A stretch of 64,000 nucleotides of DNA from assembly GCA_020725115.1 (NCBI GenBank), contig DYFR01000007.1, positions 1-64,000 on the forward strand, read 5' to 3'. The notes beneath the pieces are model-generated. The model worked only from the letters and a program-made list of their open reading frames with translations, was not told the DNA's origin and did not search any database. The position numbers and the translations under genes are program-made. This document shows positions 8,828-21,580 of the stretch, in pieces; within the stretch, counting starts at the first letter, position 1, and each line of letters opens with the position of its first letter. Origin of the DNA: Thiohalomonas denitrificans (GTDB lineage: Bacteria > Pseudomonadota > Gammaproteobacteria > Thiohalomonadales > Thiohalomonadaceae).

Positions 8828-9054
8828 CAGGGCCGCTCCAGGGCGATTGCTGCCATCCCCTCGACCAAGCAGTCCAGTTCGTGGCGGTTGGCCTCGGCAT
8901 TGTTCTGGAAGCGGTAGACACCCTTGCGGATAAAGGTGCGGCTGCCGGTGGGCAGGCGGTGGATCTCGTCGTTGAATCGAGCCCCTTCCGCCAGCAGCTC
9001 GGCCGAAGCGGAGAAGGTAATTTCCGGTTCCTTGCGGCGGCCTACGGTGCGCAT
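8827..9054 (-). CDS. small partner protein of the nucleotidyltransferase
   Basis: A 75-residue protein (MRTVGRRKEPEITFSASAEL). It contains ARFNDEIHRLPTGSRTFIRK and RFQNNAEANRHELDCLVEGM, consistent with a small helical protein rich in charged residues. It is the first gene of a two-gene unit whose second gene overlaps by one base. I do not recognise a named family; by analogy with two-gene nucleotidyltransferase modules it could be the cognate antitoxin or adaptor. GAGGA lies 9-13 nt before the chosen start; an upstream in-frame start at 9165 is less likely because it would overlap higA. Confidence 0.65.
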   Translation of the reverse strand: MRTVGRRKEPEITFSASAELLAEGARFNDEIHRLPTGSRTFIRKGVYRFQNNAEANRHELDCLVEGMAAIALERP

Positions 9055-9161
9055 GGTGGTGTCCTCATTCTTTCCGGCATCGGGTAAACCGGTTGGGTCT
9101 TGCCTTTCGCCTGCGTCAGCCGGAACAACCGGGCACAGACCATGACTCTCGGACAGCGACG

Positions 9162-9494
9162 TCACGCCGCTTCACCATTCAGTTGCTCCAGCCTGGCCAA
9201 GGTATCCGGATACTTGCGCACCATCAAGATCAATGCTGCCGCCTGTGCGTTGGGTTTGGCCCGCCCCTGTTCCCAATTCTCGAGTGTCCGGGTGGAGACG
9301 CGCAGGCGCCGGGCAAATACGGCCCGCGAGACATGCAGCTGTTCGCGGATGGCACGGATGAGTTCCGGCGCGATCTCCGGGCGCGGCAGTTCGTCCACCT
9401 CATGGGTACGCAGCGTGATCTTTCCTTCGCGCTGTTGGCGCATCGCCTCGATGCCGCTCATCATCTCGTCGATTAGCTTGCGGTTCTTGCTCAT
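9162..9494 (-). CDS. HigA-like antitoxin with helix-turn-helix
   Basis: A 110-residue DNA-binding protein of the XRE/HigA type. The helix-turn-helix lies at about residues 50-85, with LHVSRAVFARRLRVSTRTLE followed by NWEQGRAKPNAQAA. It should neutralise the RelE/HigB-like toxin encoded just upstream and repress the pair's promoter. Its start overlaps the toxin stop by 4 nt (ATGA). Toxin-before-antitoxin order is typical of higBA. A perfect 21-bp palindrome before the toxin gene is the likely operator. Confidence 0.85.
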   Translation of the reverse strand: MSKNRKLIDEMMSGIEAMRQQREGKITLRTHEVDELPRPEIAPELIRAIREQLHVSRAVFARRLRVSTRTLENWEQGRAKPNAQAAALILMVRKYPDTLARLEQLNGEAA

Positions 9495-9838
9495 GATTTG
9501 TGTCTCCTGGCGGCCAATTCCTCTTGTATTGCCCGCTTCATTGCCGCCTTTTCTTCCGGCGTCAAATCGGAAAGCTCGTCCTTGTCATAGAGGGTAAACA
9601 ACCAGAGATGGCGATCCTCGGTCAGGACGTAATAGATGATTCTGATCCCTCCGCGCTTGCCCTTGCCTCGGCGCGGGTCCTGCCAGCGCAGTTTGCGGAA
9701 GCCGCCGGTGCCGGGCATGACGGCGCCGGCCTCGGGATTCGACTGTAACGCCAACTGCAAATACCGGTAACCCTCATCATCCATGTAATGAGGGAGAAGC
9801 CGGGTAAAAACCGGCGTCTCGATGAATATCCATTTCAT
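9491..9838 (-). CDS. RelE/HigB-like toxin
   Basis: A 115-residue protein of the HigB/RelE mRNA-interferase superfamily, which cleaves mRNA at the ribosome. Typical features are MKWIFIETPVFTRLLPHYMD at the N-terminus, GTGGFRKLRWQDPRRGKGKRG near the middle, GGIRIIYYVLTEDRHLWLFT and YDKDELSDLTPEEK late. The gene order and 4-nt overlap with the HTH antitoxin support a toxin-antitoxin pair. The start is 10 bp from the palindrome at 9848-9868. Activity was not tested. Confidence 0.85.
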   Translation of the reverse strand: MKWIFIETPVFTRLLPHYMDDEGYRYLQLALQSNPEAGAVMPGTGGFRKLRWQDPRRGKGKRGGIRIIYYVLTEDRHLWLFTLYDKDELSDLTPEEKAAMKRAIQEELAARRHKS

Positions 9839-9847
9839 AAGTCATGA

Positions 9848-9868
9848 GTATACGCAGCCTGCGTATAC
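9848..9868. promoter_or_regulatory. 21-bp perfect palindrome, probable HigA operator
   Basis: GTATACGCAG-C-CTGCGTATAC is a perfect palindrome around one central base. It lies 10 bp upstream of the toxin start, as expected for autoregulation by the HTH antitoxin. Binding is inferred. Confidence 0.75.
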
Positions 9869-9900
9869 ATGCAAGCCGGCAACACCTGCCAGCCGGCGGC

Positions 9901-9931
9901 ACAAAAAGAGAAGGGGCCTTGCGGCCCCTTC
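9901..9931 (-). terminator. rho-independent terminator of the carbon operon
   Basis: The stem GAAGGGGCC (9910-9918) pairs with GGCCCCTTC (9923-9931) around a TTGC loop. Read leftward it is followed by a T run (A5 at 9903-9907). It lies 26 bp past the fba stop and separates this operon from higBA. Confidence 0.85.
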
Positions 9932-9956
9932 GTCTTTACAGCATGTCGGTCACGGC

Positions 9957-11021
9957 TTAGTTGACCTTCGGGTCCAGCGAGCCCTTGGCGTACAGGCCGG
10001 CCATCTTCTCCAGGGAGATCGGCTTGATCTTGGAGGCCATGCCGGCAGCGCCGAAGGCTTCGTAGCGGGCCTTGCAGATCTGCTTCATGGCGTCTTCCGC
10101 GGCCTTGTAGTACTTGCGCGGGTCGAAGTTGGACTTGTTGTCGGCCAGGTGCTTGCGGATGGAGCCGGTGGAGGCCATGCGCAGGTCGGTGTCGATGTTG
10201 ACCTTGCGCACGCCGTTCTTGATGCCTTCCACGATCTCTTCCACCGGCACGCCGTAGGTCTGGCCCATGTCGCCGCCGTAGCTGTTGATGATTTCCAGCC
10301 AGTCCTGCGGCACGGAGGAGGAGCCGTGCATGACCAGGTGGACGCTGGGGATGCGGGCGTGGATTTCCTTGACGCGGTCGATGCGCAGGATCTTGCCGGT
10401 GGGCTTGGAGGTGAACTTGTAGGCGCCATGCGAGGTGCCGATGGCGATGGCCAGGGCGTCGACGCCGGTCTTCTTGACGAAGTCGGCGGCTTCGTTGGGG
10501 TCGGTCAGCAGGGCGGAGTGGTCCAGCACGCCTTCGGCGCCGTGGCCGTCTTCCTCGCCCATCTTGCCGGTTTCCAGGGAACCCAGGCAGCCCAGCTCGC
10601 CTTCCACGGACACGCCGCAGGCGTGGGCCATGTCGACCACGCGACGGGTAACGTCGACGTTGTATTCGTAGGAGGACGGGGTCTTGCCGTCTTCCATCAG
10701 GGAGCCGTCCATCATCACGGAGGAGAAGCCGGACTGGATGGCGTTGACGCACACGGCCGGGGAGGCGCCGTGATCCTGGTGCATGACCACCGGGACGTTC
10801 GGGTAGGCTTCCAGGGCGGCCAGGATCAGGTGGCGCAGGAAGGGCTCGCCGGCGTACTTACGGGCACCGGCGGAACCCTGCAGGATCACCGGGCTGTCGG
10901 TCTCGGCGGCGGCCTCCATGATGGCCTTCACCTGTTCCATGTTGTTGACGTTGAACGCCGGCAGGCCGTAGCCGTGCTCGGCGGCGTGATCGAGAAGTTG
11001 ACGCAGGGAAACCAGGGCCAT
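9957..11021 (-). CDS. fba: fructose-bisphosphate aldolase, class II (Calvin-cycle type)
   Basis: A zinc-dependent aldolase that cleaves or forms fructose-1,6-bisphosphate and also makes sedoheptulose bisphosphate in the Calvin cycle. It has 354 residues, the usual length for the CbbA-type subgroup. It shows [10 protein letters not shown] with zinc-binding His, [31 protein letters not shown], and [12 protein letters not shown] with a phosphate-site Gly and a His. It is the last gene of the leftward tkt-gap-pgk-pyk-fba operon and is followed by a strong terminator. A 202-bp gap with a repeat separates it from pyk. Confidence 0.95.
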   Translation of the reverse strand: MALVSLRQLLDHAAEHGYGLPAFNVNNMEQVKAIMEAAAETDSPVILQGSAGARKYAGEPFLRHLILAALEAYPNVPVVMHQDHGASPAVCVNAIQSGFSSVMMDGSLMEDGKTPSSYEYNVDVTRRVVDMAHACGVSVEGELGCLGSLETGKMGEEDGHGAEGVLDHSALLTDPNEAADFVKKTGVDALAIAIGTSHGAYKFTSKPTGKILRIDRVKEIHARIPSVHLVMHGSSSVPQDWLEIINSYGGDMGQTYGVPVEEIVEGIKNGVRKVNIDTDLRMASTGSIRKHLADNKSNFDPRKYYKAAEDAMKQICKARYEAFGAAGMASKIKPISLEKMAGLYAKGSLDPKVN

Positions 11022-11070
11022 TGTGAATCTCCTTATGCTCTTTCTTAAGTTGAATGAATCGTACTGTAAA

Positions 11071-11209
11071 CCACGGCGGGCGCGGAGAACACGGGTAGAG
11101 TTGCAGGTATTTGTTTCACCGCTATCGGTTCAGGCAATACCTTGGCCCTTCGCCCCAGCGTCGAAACAACATCCAAAATCCCCGTGTTCCCCGTGCCCCC
11201 CGTGGTTGA
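11071..11209. repeat. palindromic repeat between pyk and fba
   Basis: The left part CCACGGCGGGCGCGGAGAAC and the right part ending CCCCGTGTTCCCCGTG...CCCCGTGG are imperfect inverted repeats around ~70 bp. This is a common kind of intergenic inverted element; only one copy is in the window. Confidence 0.55.
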
Positions 11210-11223
11210 TCTGCTTTTTCCAG

Positions 11224-12657
11224 TTAAACCAGTTCGCCGACCTTGACGATCTTCATGGCGTTGGTGCCGCCGTGCATGCCCATCAGGTCGCCCTTGGTGA
11301 TGATCACCAGGTCGCCCTCGCGCACCGCGCCGCGGCGCAGCAGTTCGTCGATGGCCTCGCGGTTGACCTCGGCATGGTCGGAAGTCTGCACATCGAAGCT
11401 GACCGGATACACGCCGCGGTACAGCGTCACCTTGCGCCGCGTTTCCACGTGGCGCGTCATTGCGTAGACCGGAATACCGGAGCTGATGCGCGACATCCAC
11501 AGCGGCGTGGAGCCGGATTCGGTCAGCGCCGCGATGGCCTTCACGTTGAGGTGGTTGGCGGTATACATCGTGGCCATCGCAATGGCCTCGTCGATATGGG
11601 TGAAATGGGTGTGGATGCGGTGATCGGACTGGATGGCAATGCGCTGCTTCTCCGCCTCGATACACACGCGATCCATCGCCTGGATCGCCTTGTCCGGATA
11701 TTTGCCGCTGGCGGTTTCCGCCGACAGCATCACGGCGTCGGTGCCGTCGAGCACGGCGTTGGCGACGTCGAACACTTCGGCACGGGTCGGGATCGGATTT
11801 TCGATCATCGACTCCATCATCTGCGTCGCGGTGATCACCACGCGGTTCATCTTGCGCGCCAGCTGGATCAGGTGCTTCTGCACCGGCGGCAGCGCGGCAT
11901 CGCCGATCTCCACACCGAGGTCGCCACGGGCGATCATGATCACATCGGAGGCGGCGATGATCTCCTCGATCACCGGCAGTGCCTCGGCACGCTCGATCTT
12001 GGCGACGATGGCGCCGTAACCGCCGGCGGCACGCAGCAGGTCGCGCGTTTCGTTGACGTCGGCGGCACTGCGCGGGAAGGACAGCGCCACATAGTCGGCC
12101 TGCATTGCGGCCGCCGTCTTGATGTCTTCGCGATCCTTGTCGGTCAGCGCCGGCGCGGTGAGGCCGCCGCCCTGACGATTGATGCCCTTGCGATTGGACA
12201 GGGTGCCGCCCACCACCACGCGGCAGTGGATTTCGGGGCCATGCACCTGATCCACCCACAACACGATGCGACCGTCGTCCAGCAGCAGCGTATCGCCGCG
12301 CCTCACGTCCTCGGGCAGGGTCTTGTAACTGAGGCCGACGCGGGTTTCATCGCCTTCATCGGCGGGAAGCTTGGCATCGAGGATGAAGAGCTTGCCTTCC
12401 TCCAGCAGCACCTTGCCGTTCTTGAAGCGCTCGACGCGGATCTTGGGGCCTTGCAGGTCGGCCAGTACGCCGACCTGACGGCCGTGGGCGCGGGCGCGAT
12501 TGCGCACGCGCTCTACTCGCTCGATATGTTCTGCAGCAGTGCCGTGGGAAAAATTGATACGGACCACATCGACGCCGGCCTCGATGATCTTGTCCAGCAT
12601 TTTGGGGTCGTCGGTTGCCGGCCCCATGGTTGCAACTATCTTAGTTCGTCTTGACAT
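11224..12657 (-). CDS. pyk: pyruvate kinase
   Basis: Transfers phosphate from phosphoenolpyruvate to ADP, giving pyruvate and ATP. The 477-residue protein has the N-terminal barrel motifs RTKIVATMGPATDD and NFSHG, LADLQGPKIR, the metal/PEP site KIERAEALPVIEEII, ARGDLGVEIG, the active-site ATQMMESMIENPIPTRAEV helix and SAETASGKYP. The C-terminal domain includes SGSTPLWMSR. In an autotroph it drains fixed carbon from PEP to pyruvate. It lies within the carbon operon between pgk (79-bp gap containing a hairpin) and fba. Confidence 0.95.
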   Translation of the reverse strand: MSRRTKIVATMGPATDDPKMLDKIIEAGVDVVRINFSHGTAAEHIERVERVRNRARAHGRQVGVLADLQGPKIRVERFKNGKVLLEEGKLFILDAKLPADEGDETRVGLSYKTLPEDVRRGDTLLLDDGRIVLWVDQVHGPEIHCRVVVGGTLSNRKGINRQGGGLTAPALTDKDREDIKTAAAMQADYVALSFPRSAADVNETRDLLRAAGGYGAIVAKIERAEALPVIEEIIAASDVIMIARGDLGVEIGDAALPPVQKHLIQLARKMNRVVITATQMMESMIENPIPTRAEVFDVANAVLDGTDAVMLSAETASGKYPDKAIQAMDRVCIEAEKQRIAIQSDHRIHTHFTHIDEAIAMATMYTANHLNVKAIAALTESGSTPLWMSRISSGIPVYAMTRHVETRRKVTLYRGVYPVSFDVQTSDHAEVNREAIDELLRRGAVREGDLVIITKGDLMGMHGGTNAMKIVKVGELV

Positions 12658-12693
12658 ACAGTCCGAATTCTCGCCTCAAGTTTCATGGGTGTT

Positions 12694-12719
12694 GCGGCAC
12701 GGGCCCTTGCCCGTGCCGC
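12694..12719 (-). other. intergenic hairpin between pgk and pyk
   Basis: A perfect 11-bp stem, GCGGCACGGGC (12694-12704) pairing with 12709-12719, has a CCTT loop. There is no T run, so it is more likely an mRNA-stabilising or processing hairpin than a terminator. Confidence 0.6.
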
Positions 12720-12736
12720 GCGAAACCTGAAACGCA

Positions 12737-13918
12737 TTATCCCTTGGCACGCTCTTCCAGAATCGCCACGGCGGGCAGCACCTTGCCTTCGAGATATTCG
12801 AGGAAGGCACCGCCGGCGGTGGAAATGTAAGAGACCTTGTCGTAAATGTCGTACTTCTGAATCGCCGCGATGGTGTCGCCGCCGCCGGCCAGGGTGAAGG
12901 CCTTGGTGTTGGCGATGGCCATGGCGATGGCCTTGGTGCCTTCGCCGAACTGATCGAACTCGAACACGCCGACCGGGCCGTTCCACACCACGGTGCCGGC
13001 CTTCATGATGATGTCCACCAGCTCCTGCGCGCTCTTCGGGCCGATGTCGAAGATCATGTCGTCGTCGGCCACGGCGCCGGCGTCCTTCAGCACGGCAGGC
13101 TCGTTGGCGTCGAACTTCTTGCCGCACACCACATCGACAGCAACCGGAATCTTGGCGCCGCGCTTGCTCATCTTTTCCATCAGCATCTGCGCGGTCGGAA
13201 CCAGGTCATCCTCGCACAGGCTCTTGCCGACGTTCTTGCCGGTGGCCTTGAGGAAGGTGTTGGCGATGCCGCCGCCGACCACCATCTGGTCAACCTTGGT
13301 GGACAGGGATTCCAGCACCGTCAGCTTGGTGGAAACCTTGGAGCCGCCGACGATGGCGACCATCGGGCGGGCCGGGTTGGCCAGCGCCTTGTTCAGTGCG
13401 TCCAGTTCGCCGGTGAGCAGGATACCGGCGGCGGCGGTGGGGGCGAACTGGGCCACGCCGTGGGTGGAGGCCTCGGCGCGGTGGGCGGTGCCGAAGGCGT
13501 CCATCACGAATACGTCGCACAGGGCGGCGTACTTCTTCGCGGTCTCTTCGACGTTCTTCTTCTCGCCCTTGTTGACGCGGCAGTTCTCCAGCAGCACCAG
13601 CTCGCCTGCGGCGACATCGAAACCGCCGTCGACCCAGTCCTTGATCAGGCGCACCGGCTTGCCCAGCTTGGCGGACAGCACGTCGGCGACGGGCTTGAGG
13701 GAAATCTCTTCGCTCCACTCGCCTTCGGTGGGACGGCCCAGGTGCGAGGTCACCATCACCTTGGCGCCGGCCTTCAGCGCGAATTCGATGGTGGGCATGG
13801 AGGCGGTGATGCGGGCATCGGAAGTGACCTTGCCGTCCTTCACCGGCACGTTCAGATCGGCACGGATGAAGACGCGCTTACCCTTCAAATCCAGATCGGT
13901 CATCTTGATTACAGACAT
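12737..13918 (-). CDS. pgk: phosphoglycerate kinase
   Basis: Phosphorylates 3-phosphoglycerate to 1,3-bisphosphoglycerate, the first reductive-phase step of the Calvin cycle, and works in reverse in glycolysis. It is 393 residues, the normal length. It shows the substrate motif [19 protein letters not shown] near the N-terminus, [29 protein letters not shown], the hinge GSKVSTKL, and late [19 protein letters not shown] and [10 protein letters not shown]. It is the third gene of the tkt-gap-pgk-pyk-fba operon. Confidence 0.96.
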   Translation of the reverse strand: MSVIKMTDLDLKGKRVFIRADLNVPVKDGKVTSDARITASMPTIEFALKAGAKVMVTSHLGRPTEGEWSEEISLKPVADVLSAKLGKPVRLIKDWVDGGFDVAAGELVLLENCRVNKGEKKNVEETAKKYAALCDVFVMDAFGTAHRAEASTHGVAQFAPTAAAGILLTGELDALNKALANPARPMVAIVGGSKVSTKLTVLESLSTKVDQMVVGGGIANTFLKATGKNVGKSLCEDDLVPTAQMLMEKMSKRGAKIPVAVDVVCGKKFDANEPAVLKDAGAVADDDMIFDIGPKSAQELVDIIMKAGTVVWNGPVGVFEFDQFGEGTKAIAMAIANTKAFTLAGGGDTIAAIQKYDIYDKVSYISTAGGAFLEYLEGKVLPAVAILEERAKG

Positions 13919-13948
13919 GGTTCAGCTCCCTCGTAAAGTTTGAAAGTC

Positions 13949-13976
13949 ATTGGCCAAACCTCGGGGTTTGGCCAAT
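13949..13976 (-). other. perfect hairpin in the gap-pgk intergenic region
   Basis: A 12-bp stem, ATTGGCCAAACC pairing with GGTTTGGCCAAT, has a TCGG loop. Read leftward it lies 31 bp before the pgk start and has no T run. It is likely an mRNA processing or stability element between gap and pgk. Confidence 0.65.
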
Positions 13977-13993
13977 AACTCTCTTTAAAAGCA

Positions 13994-14075
13994 GGGGCTA
14001 GCTGCCAGGGACTAGGGGCTAGGGTTTACTAGCCCCTAGCCCCTAGCCCCTAGCCCCTAACCTCTAGCCCCTAGG
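13994..14075. repeat. TAGCCCC heptamer repeat between gap and pgk
   Basis: Four uninterrupted TAGCCCC units at 14030-14057 are followed by one degenerate unit (TAACCTC) and one more TAGCCCC. Complementary GGGGCTA units (13994-14000, 14014-14020) precede them, so the transcript can fold back. The repeat lies within an operon rather than between convergent genes. Confidence 0.8.
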
Positions 14076-14081
14076 ATTTAC

Positions 14082-17101
<3,020 letters not shown>

Positions 17102-17655
17102 GTGCTTCTCCTGGATAGATGAATACTCAAAACCTTGACTGCGCGGGTCGTGACAACCCTCACACGCACGCAACACGCGTGCTTGTAACCGATACGTCTT
17201 GACGTCGGGGGAGAATGAGACACGGACAGACACGCTGCGCGCCGCTCGTCACGACACGCTCCATGCACTGGTCATTGAACATTCATCCGGCGTGGCGCTG
17301 CTGCGCACACCGTGATACTCCCAGCAAGACATCAAAATTCTTTAGTTATATCGGCATCGCGTCGTGCGCGCTTCCGAGCGCAGGGCGGCATTTTTTGCCT
17401 TGTTGATCCCTGCGACTGATATAGGAACTGCCGATTTTTACCCAATAGCGACCCGCGCGGCAATATCCCTGTTATCCATAACTTTCTGTTTTATGCCCAT
17501 AACTTCCGCTTTAGGTGGCGGATTCCAGTGCCGACTAACACCTGATGGGTAGCGCTTCGGGCTTGCCCGGCAAGGAGGCCAACTTTACACTGCGAGGGCA
17601 GCAATTACACGCATACCCCGATTCATAACGGGGAAATAACGGAGGAGATGGCTCG
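17102..17655. other. gap between tkt and the PhnD-like gene
   Basis: A 554-bp non-coding region between divergent genes, probably holding both promoters. It contains a 21-bp-period direct repeat CCATAACTTYC at 17476-17486 and 17497-17507, compatible with a regulator binding one face of the helix. I see no credible gene, tRNA or riboswitch. The short open frames here lack ribosome sites. Confidence 0.6.
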
Positions 17656-18480
17656 ATGATCAGCAAGTCCCAGTCCGTGGGGCGGCGCAAATCCGCGCTT
17701 TGCCGCCTCGCATCCCTCCTTGCCCTGCTCACTGCCGCAACCGGGGCCGCTGCCGCCGAACTGACCTTCGCCGTTCACCCCGTACTGCCGCAACAGCGCA
17801 CCCTGCAGGTCTACCAGCCGCTGACCGACTATCTGGCCCAGGCCACCGGCCAGCAAATCAAACTGGTCACCAGCAGCAACTTCCTTACCCACTGGCAGAT
17901 GGTCAAGCGCGGCGGCTATGACCTGGTGCTCGATGGCCCGCATTTCACCGATTACCGGGCCCAGAAAATGGGATATACGGTGCTGGCCAAACTGCCGGAT
18001 GTGGTCAGCTACACCCTGGTGGCCAACGATGAGCAGATGATCCTGGAACCGGCGGAACTGGTGGGCAAGACCATCGCCACCACCGCCTCACCGGCCATCG
18101 GCGCCCTGCGCCTGGTCGAGATCTATCCCAATCCGCTGCGCCAGCCGGTGATAGTCGAAACCCCCGACTCCGAACAGGCCGCCGAAATGGCGGTACAGGG
18201 CAAGGTGGCAGCTGCCATGATCCCGGCCCCGCTGGTGGGCCGCTACCCCAGCCTGACCACCGTAACCACCACCGAGCAGCTGCCCTCACCGGGTATCTCG
18301 GCCAGCCCCGCCGTCAGCCCCGAACTGCAGCAGGCACTGCGCCAGGCCCTGCTCAATGCCCCCAATGACCCTGCCGGCCGCAAGGCGCTGGAGGCCCTCA
18401 ATGCCCCGCTGCTGGAGGCGGCCGACAACAAGAGCTTCCAGGGACTGGAACGGCTGCTGGAAGGAATATGGGGCTATTGA
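17656..18480 (+). CDS. PhnD-like substrate-binding protein (phosphate/phosphite/phosphonate family)
   Basis: A 274-residue exported binding protein. A signal peptide spans about residues 1-34 (ending ATGAAAAEL). The mature part has the two-lobed fold of PF12974: LTFAVHPVLPQQRTLQVYQP, PLTDYLAQATGQQIKLVTSS, GGYDLVLDGPHFTDYRAQ, ATTASPAIGALRLVEIYPNP and late AMIPAPLVGRYPSLTTV. No permease or ATPase gene is adjacent, so it may act as a sensor or orphan binding protein; such orphans also accompany signalling proteins. The ligand is not predictable. It is divergent from tkt. Confidence 0.8.
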   Translation: MISKSQSVGRRKSALCRLASLLALLTAATGAAAAELTFAVHPVLPQQRTLQVYQPLTDYLAQATGQQIKLVTSSNFLTHWQMVKRGGYDLVLDGPHFTDYRAQKMGYTVLAKLPDVVSYTLVANDEQMILEPAELVGKTIATTASPAIGALRLVEIYPNPLRQPVIVETPDSEQAAEMAVQGKVAAAMIPAPLVGRYPSLTTVTTTEQLPSPGISASPAVSPELQQALRQALLNAPNDPAGRKALEALNAPLLEAADNKSFQGLERLLEGIWGY

Positions 18481-18505
18481 ACCCCGGGCAGGGATAGCCC
18501 CTCCA

Positions 18506-18533
18506 TTCACAATTTCCCGTAAATGCTTATAAT
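18506..18533 (+). promoter_or_regulatory. metK promoter
   Basis: A consensus -10 TATAAT (18528-18533) and a -35-like TTCACA (18506-18511) are spaced 16 bp apart, 68 bp before the metK start. No known SAM-riboswitch core is seen in the leader. Confidence 0.7.
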
Positions 18534-18601
18534 GCGCGGTCCAACTTCCAAGGCCCGGCGCGGACGCGCGCGAGCAAAGCCGGTCAATTTAGGGAATCAG
18601 C

Positions 18602-19765
18602 ATGTCCAACAGCTATTTGTTCACCTCTGAATCCGTTTCCGAAGGCCATCCCGACAAGGTCGCCGACCAGATCTCCGATGCCGTCCTCGACGCCATCCTG
18701 ACGCAGGACCCCATGGCCCGCGTCGCCTGCGAAACCCTGGTCAAGACCGGCCTGGCCCTGGTCGCCGGCGAGATCACCACCCACGCCGTGCTGGACTACG
18801 AGGCCATCGTGCGCGGCGTCATCAAGGACATCGGCTACTCCAGCTCGGAGATGGGTTTCGACTGGGAAACCTGCGCCGTGCTGAACGCCATCGGCAAGCA
18901 GTCGCCGGACATCGCCATGGGCGTGGACGAGAGCGAGAATCACGAGCAGGGCGCCGGTGACCAGGGCCTGATGTTCGGCTATGCCAGCAACGAAACCGAC
19001 GTGCTGATGCCCGCCCCCATCTGCTACGCCCACAGCCTGGTGGCGCGTCAGGCCGAGGTGCGCAAGAACGGCATGCTGCCCTGGCTGCGCCCCGACGCCA
19101 AGAGCCAGGTCACCTTCCGCTACAGGGGCCACAAGCCCGTCGCCATCGACGCCGTGGTGCTGTCCACCCAGCACGGCCCGGAAATCAGCCAGAAGACCCT
19201 GCACGAGGCGGTGATGGACGAGATCATCCTGCCGGTGCTGCCGGCGGAGTGGATCACCAAGGACACCCGTTTCTTCATCAACCCCACCGGCCGCTTCGTC
19301 ATCGGCGGCCCGATGGGCGACTGCGGTCTCACCGGCCGCAAGATCATCGTCGACACCTACGGCGGCATGGCACGTCATGGCGGCGGCGCCTTCTCCGGCA
19401 AGGACCCCTCCAAGGTGGATCGCTCCGCCGCCTACGCCGGCCGCTACGTCGCCAAGAACATCGTCGCCGCCGGCCTGGCCGAACGCTGCGAGGTGCAGGT
19501 GTCCTACGCCATCGGCGTGGCCGAACCCACCTCCATCAGCGTGGAAACCTTCGGCACCGGCAAGGTACCCACCGAGCGTCTGGTGGAACTGGTGCGCGAG
19601 CACTTCGACCTGCGCCCGCGCGGCCTCATCGCCATGCTCGACCTGCGCCGCCCCATCTATCGCAAGACCGCCGCCCACGGCCACTTCGGCCGCACCGACC
19701 CGGACTTCACCTGGGAGCGTACCGACAAGGCCGACGCCCTGCGCGACGCGGCGGGGATTAAGTAG
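18602..19765 (+). CDS. metK: S-adenosylmethionine synthetase
   Basis: Makes S-adenosylmethionine from methionine and ATP. The 387-residue protein has the conserved [20 protein letters not shown] near the N-terminus, the signature [12 protein letters not shown] around residue 118, [24 protein letters not shown] and [19 protein letters not shown]. With ahcY and metF to its right it forms a SAM-recycling cluster. metK has its own promoter; a 383-bp gap with a palindromic repeat and an SAH riboswitch separates it from ahcY. Confidence 0.97.
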   Translation: MSNSYLFTSESVSEGHPDKVADQISDAVLDAILTQDPMARVACETLVKTGLALVAGEITTHAVLDYEAIVRGVIKDIGYSSSEMGFDWETCAVLNAIGKQSPDIAMGVDESENHEQGAGDQGLMFGYASNETDVLMPAPICYAHSLVARQAEVRKNGMLPWLRPDAKSQVTFRYRGHKPVAIDAVVLSTQHGPEISQKTLHEAVMDEIILPVLPAEWITKDTRFFINPTGRFVIGGPMGDCGLTGRKIIVDTYGGMARHGGGAFSGKDPSKVDRSAAYAGRYVAKNIVAAGLAERCEVQVSYAIGVAEPTSISVETFGTGKVPTERLVELVREHFDLRPRGLIAMLDLRRPIYRKTAAHGHFGRTDPDFTWERTDKADALRDAAGIK

Positions 19766-19777
19766 TTAAAGGCAAAA

Positions 19778-19868
19778 CATCCGACGCAGAGACACGGAGG
19801 CGCAGAGAACAAAAGAGAGAACTAAATGGTTTTTCTCCGCGTCCTCTGCGCCTCCGCGTTAGATTTTT
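19778..19868. repeat. dispersed palindromic repeat, family A, copy 1
   Basis: Left arm CGCAGAGACACGGAGGCGCA and right arm CTCTGCGCCTCCGCGTTAGA form an imperfect palindrome around ~30 bp. A second copy lies at 21581-21669 between ahcY and metF. It may also act as a terminator for metK. Confidence 0.8.
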
Positions 19869-19894
19869 TAATTTGGCTTTCCGATCTTTGCCGT

Positions 19895-20130
19895 CCCCCT
19901 GAGGAGCGCTGCAGCGGGAAGGAGCCTGCCTGGACAATGTGACCCGTCACGAGGGAGCGTCTGGGCGAGGACAGATTGGCGCAAATTCGAGAAGAATAGC
20001 CGTAGCTATTTGCCGAGGATTTGCGCCGATATGGACCGCCCAGGCGTTGCCGCAGTAGGGTCAGATTGTCCAGGCAGGCTCCTTAACCCGTCAGGCTCAG
20101 GGGGGCGGTTCTGTAACAACGGCGCTCGTT
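19895..20130 (+). promoter_or_regulatory. SAH riboswitch (interrupted by an inserted palindromic element)
   Basis: The conserved S-adenosylhomocysteine-riboswitch core is present. P1 is CCCCCTGAG (19895-19903) pairing with CTCAGGGGG (20096-20104). The invariant GAGGAGCGCTGC is at 19901-19912, CAGGCTC at 20092-20098, and the pseudoknot GAGCGC (19904-19909) pairs with GCGCTC (20122-20127). A short P2 is formed by CGGG (19915-19918) and CCCG (20087-20090). The P2 loop, normally short or variable, holds about 168 nt. The ribosome site (GGAG, 20137-20140) and ahcY start follow directly. In known cases SAH binding raises ahcY expression so that toxic SAH is removed. Confidence 0.92.
19919..20084. 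mobile_element. ~166-bp palindromic (MITE-like) element inside the SAH riboswitch loop
   Basis: The terminal 20 bp are a perfect inverted repeat, AAGGAGCCTGCCTGGACAAT (19919-19938) against 20065-20084. Inner inverted segments continue: GACCC/GGGTC, CTGGGCG/CGCCCAG, and GGCGCAAAT...ATTTGCGCC around a central AATAGC-CGTA-GCTATT. The whole would fold as one long hairpin. It has no coding capacity. The ends lie exactly where the riboswitch P2 loop is expected. The MITE nature is inferred; only one copy is in this window. Confidence 0.75.
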
Positions 20131-20148
20131 CTTGATGGAGTTTTTTCA

Positions 20149-21564
<1,416 letters not shown>

Positions 21565-21580
21565 TATCGGTACAACACCC

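Noticed and set aside
13994-14075. TAGCCCC array as a CRISPR
   Set aside because: The units are contiguous 7-mers without unique spacers.
18481-18601. SAM riboswitch before metK
   Set aside because: No known SAM-I, SAM-II or SAM-IV core could be found; only a promoter is seen.
19919-20084. Element in the SAH riboswitch as a terminator
   Set aside because: It has no T run and both ends match an inverted-repeat element, with the aptamer core continuing afterwards.
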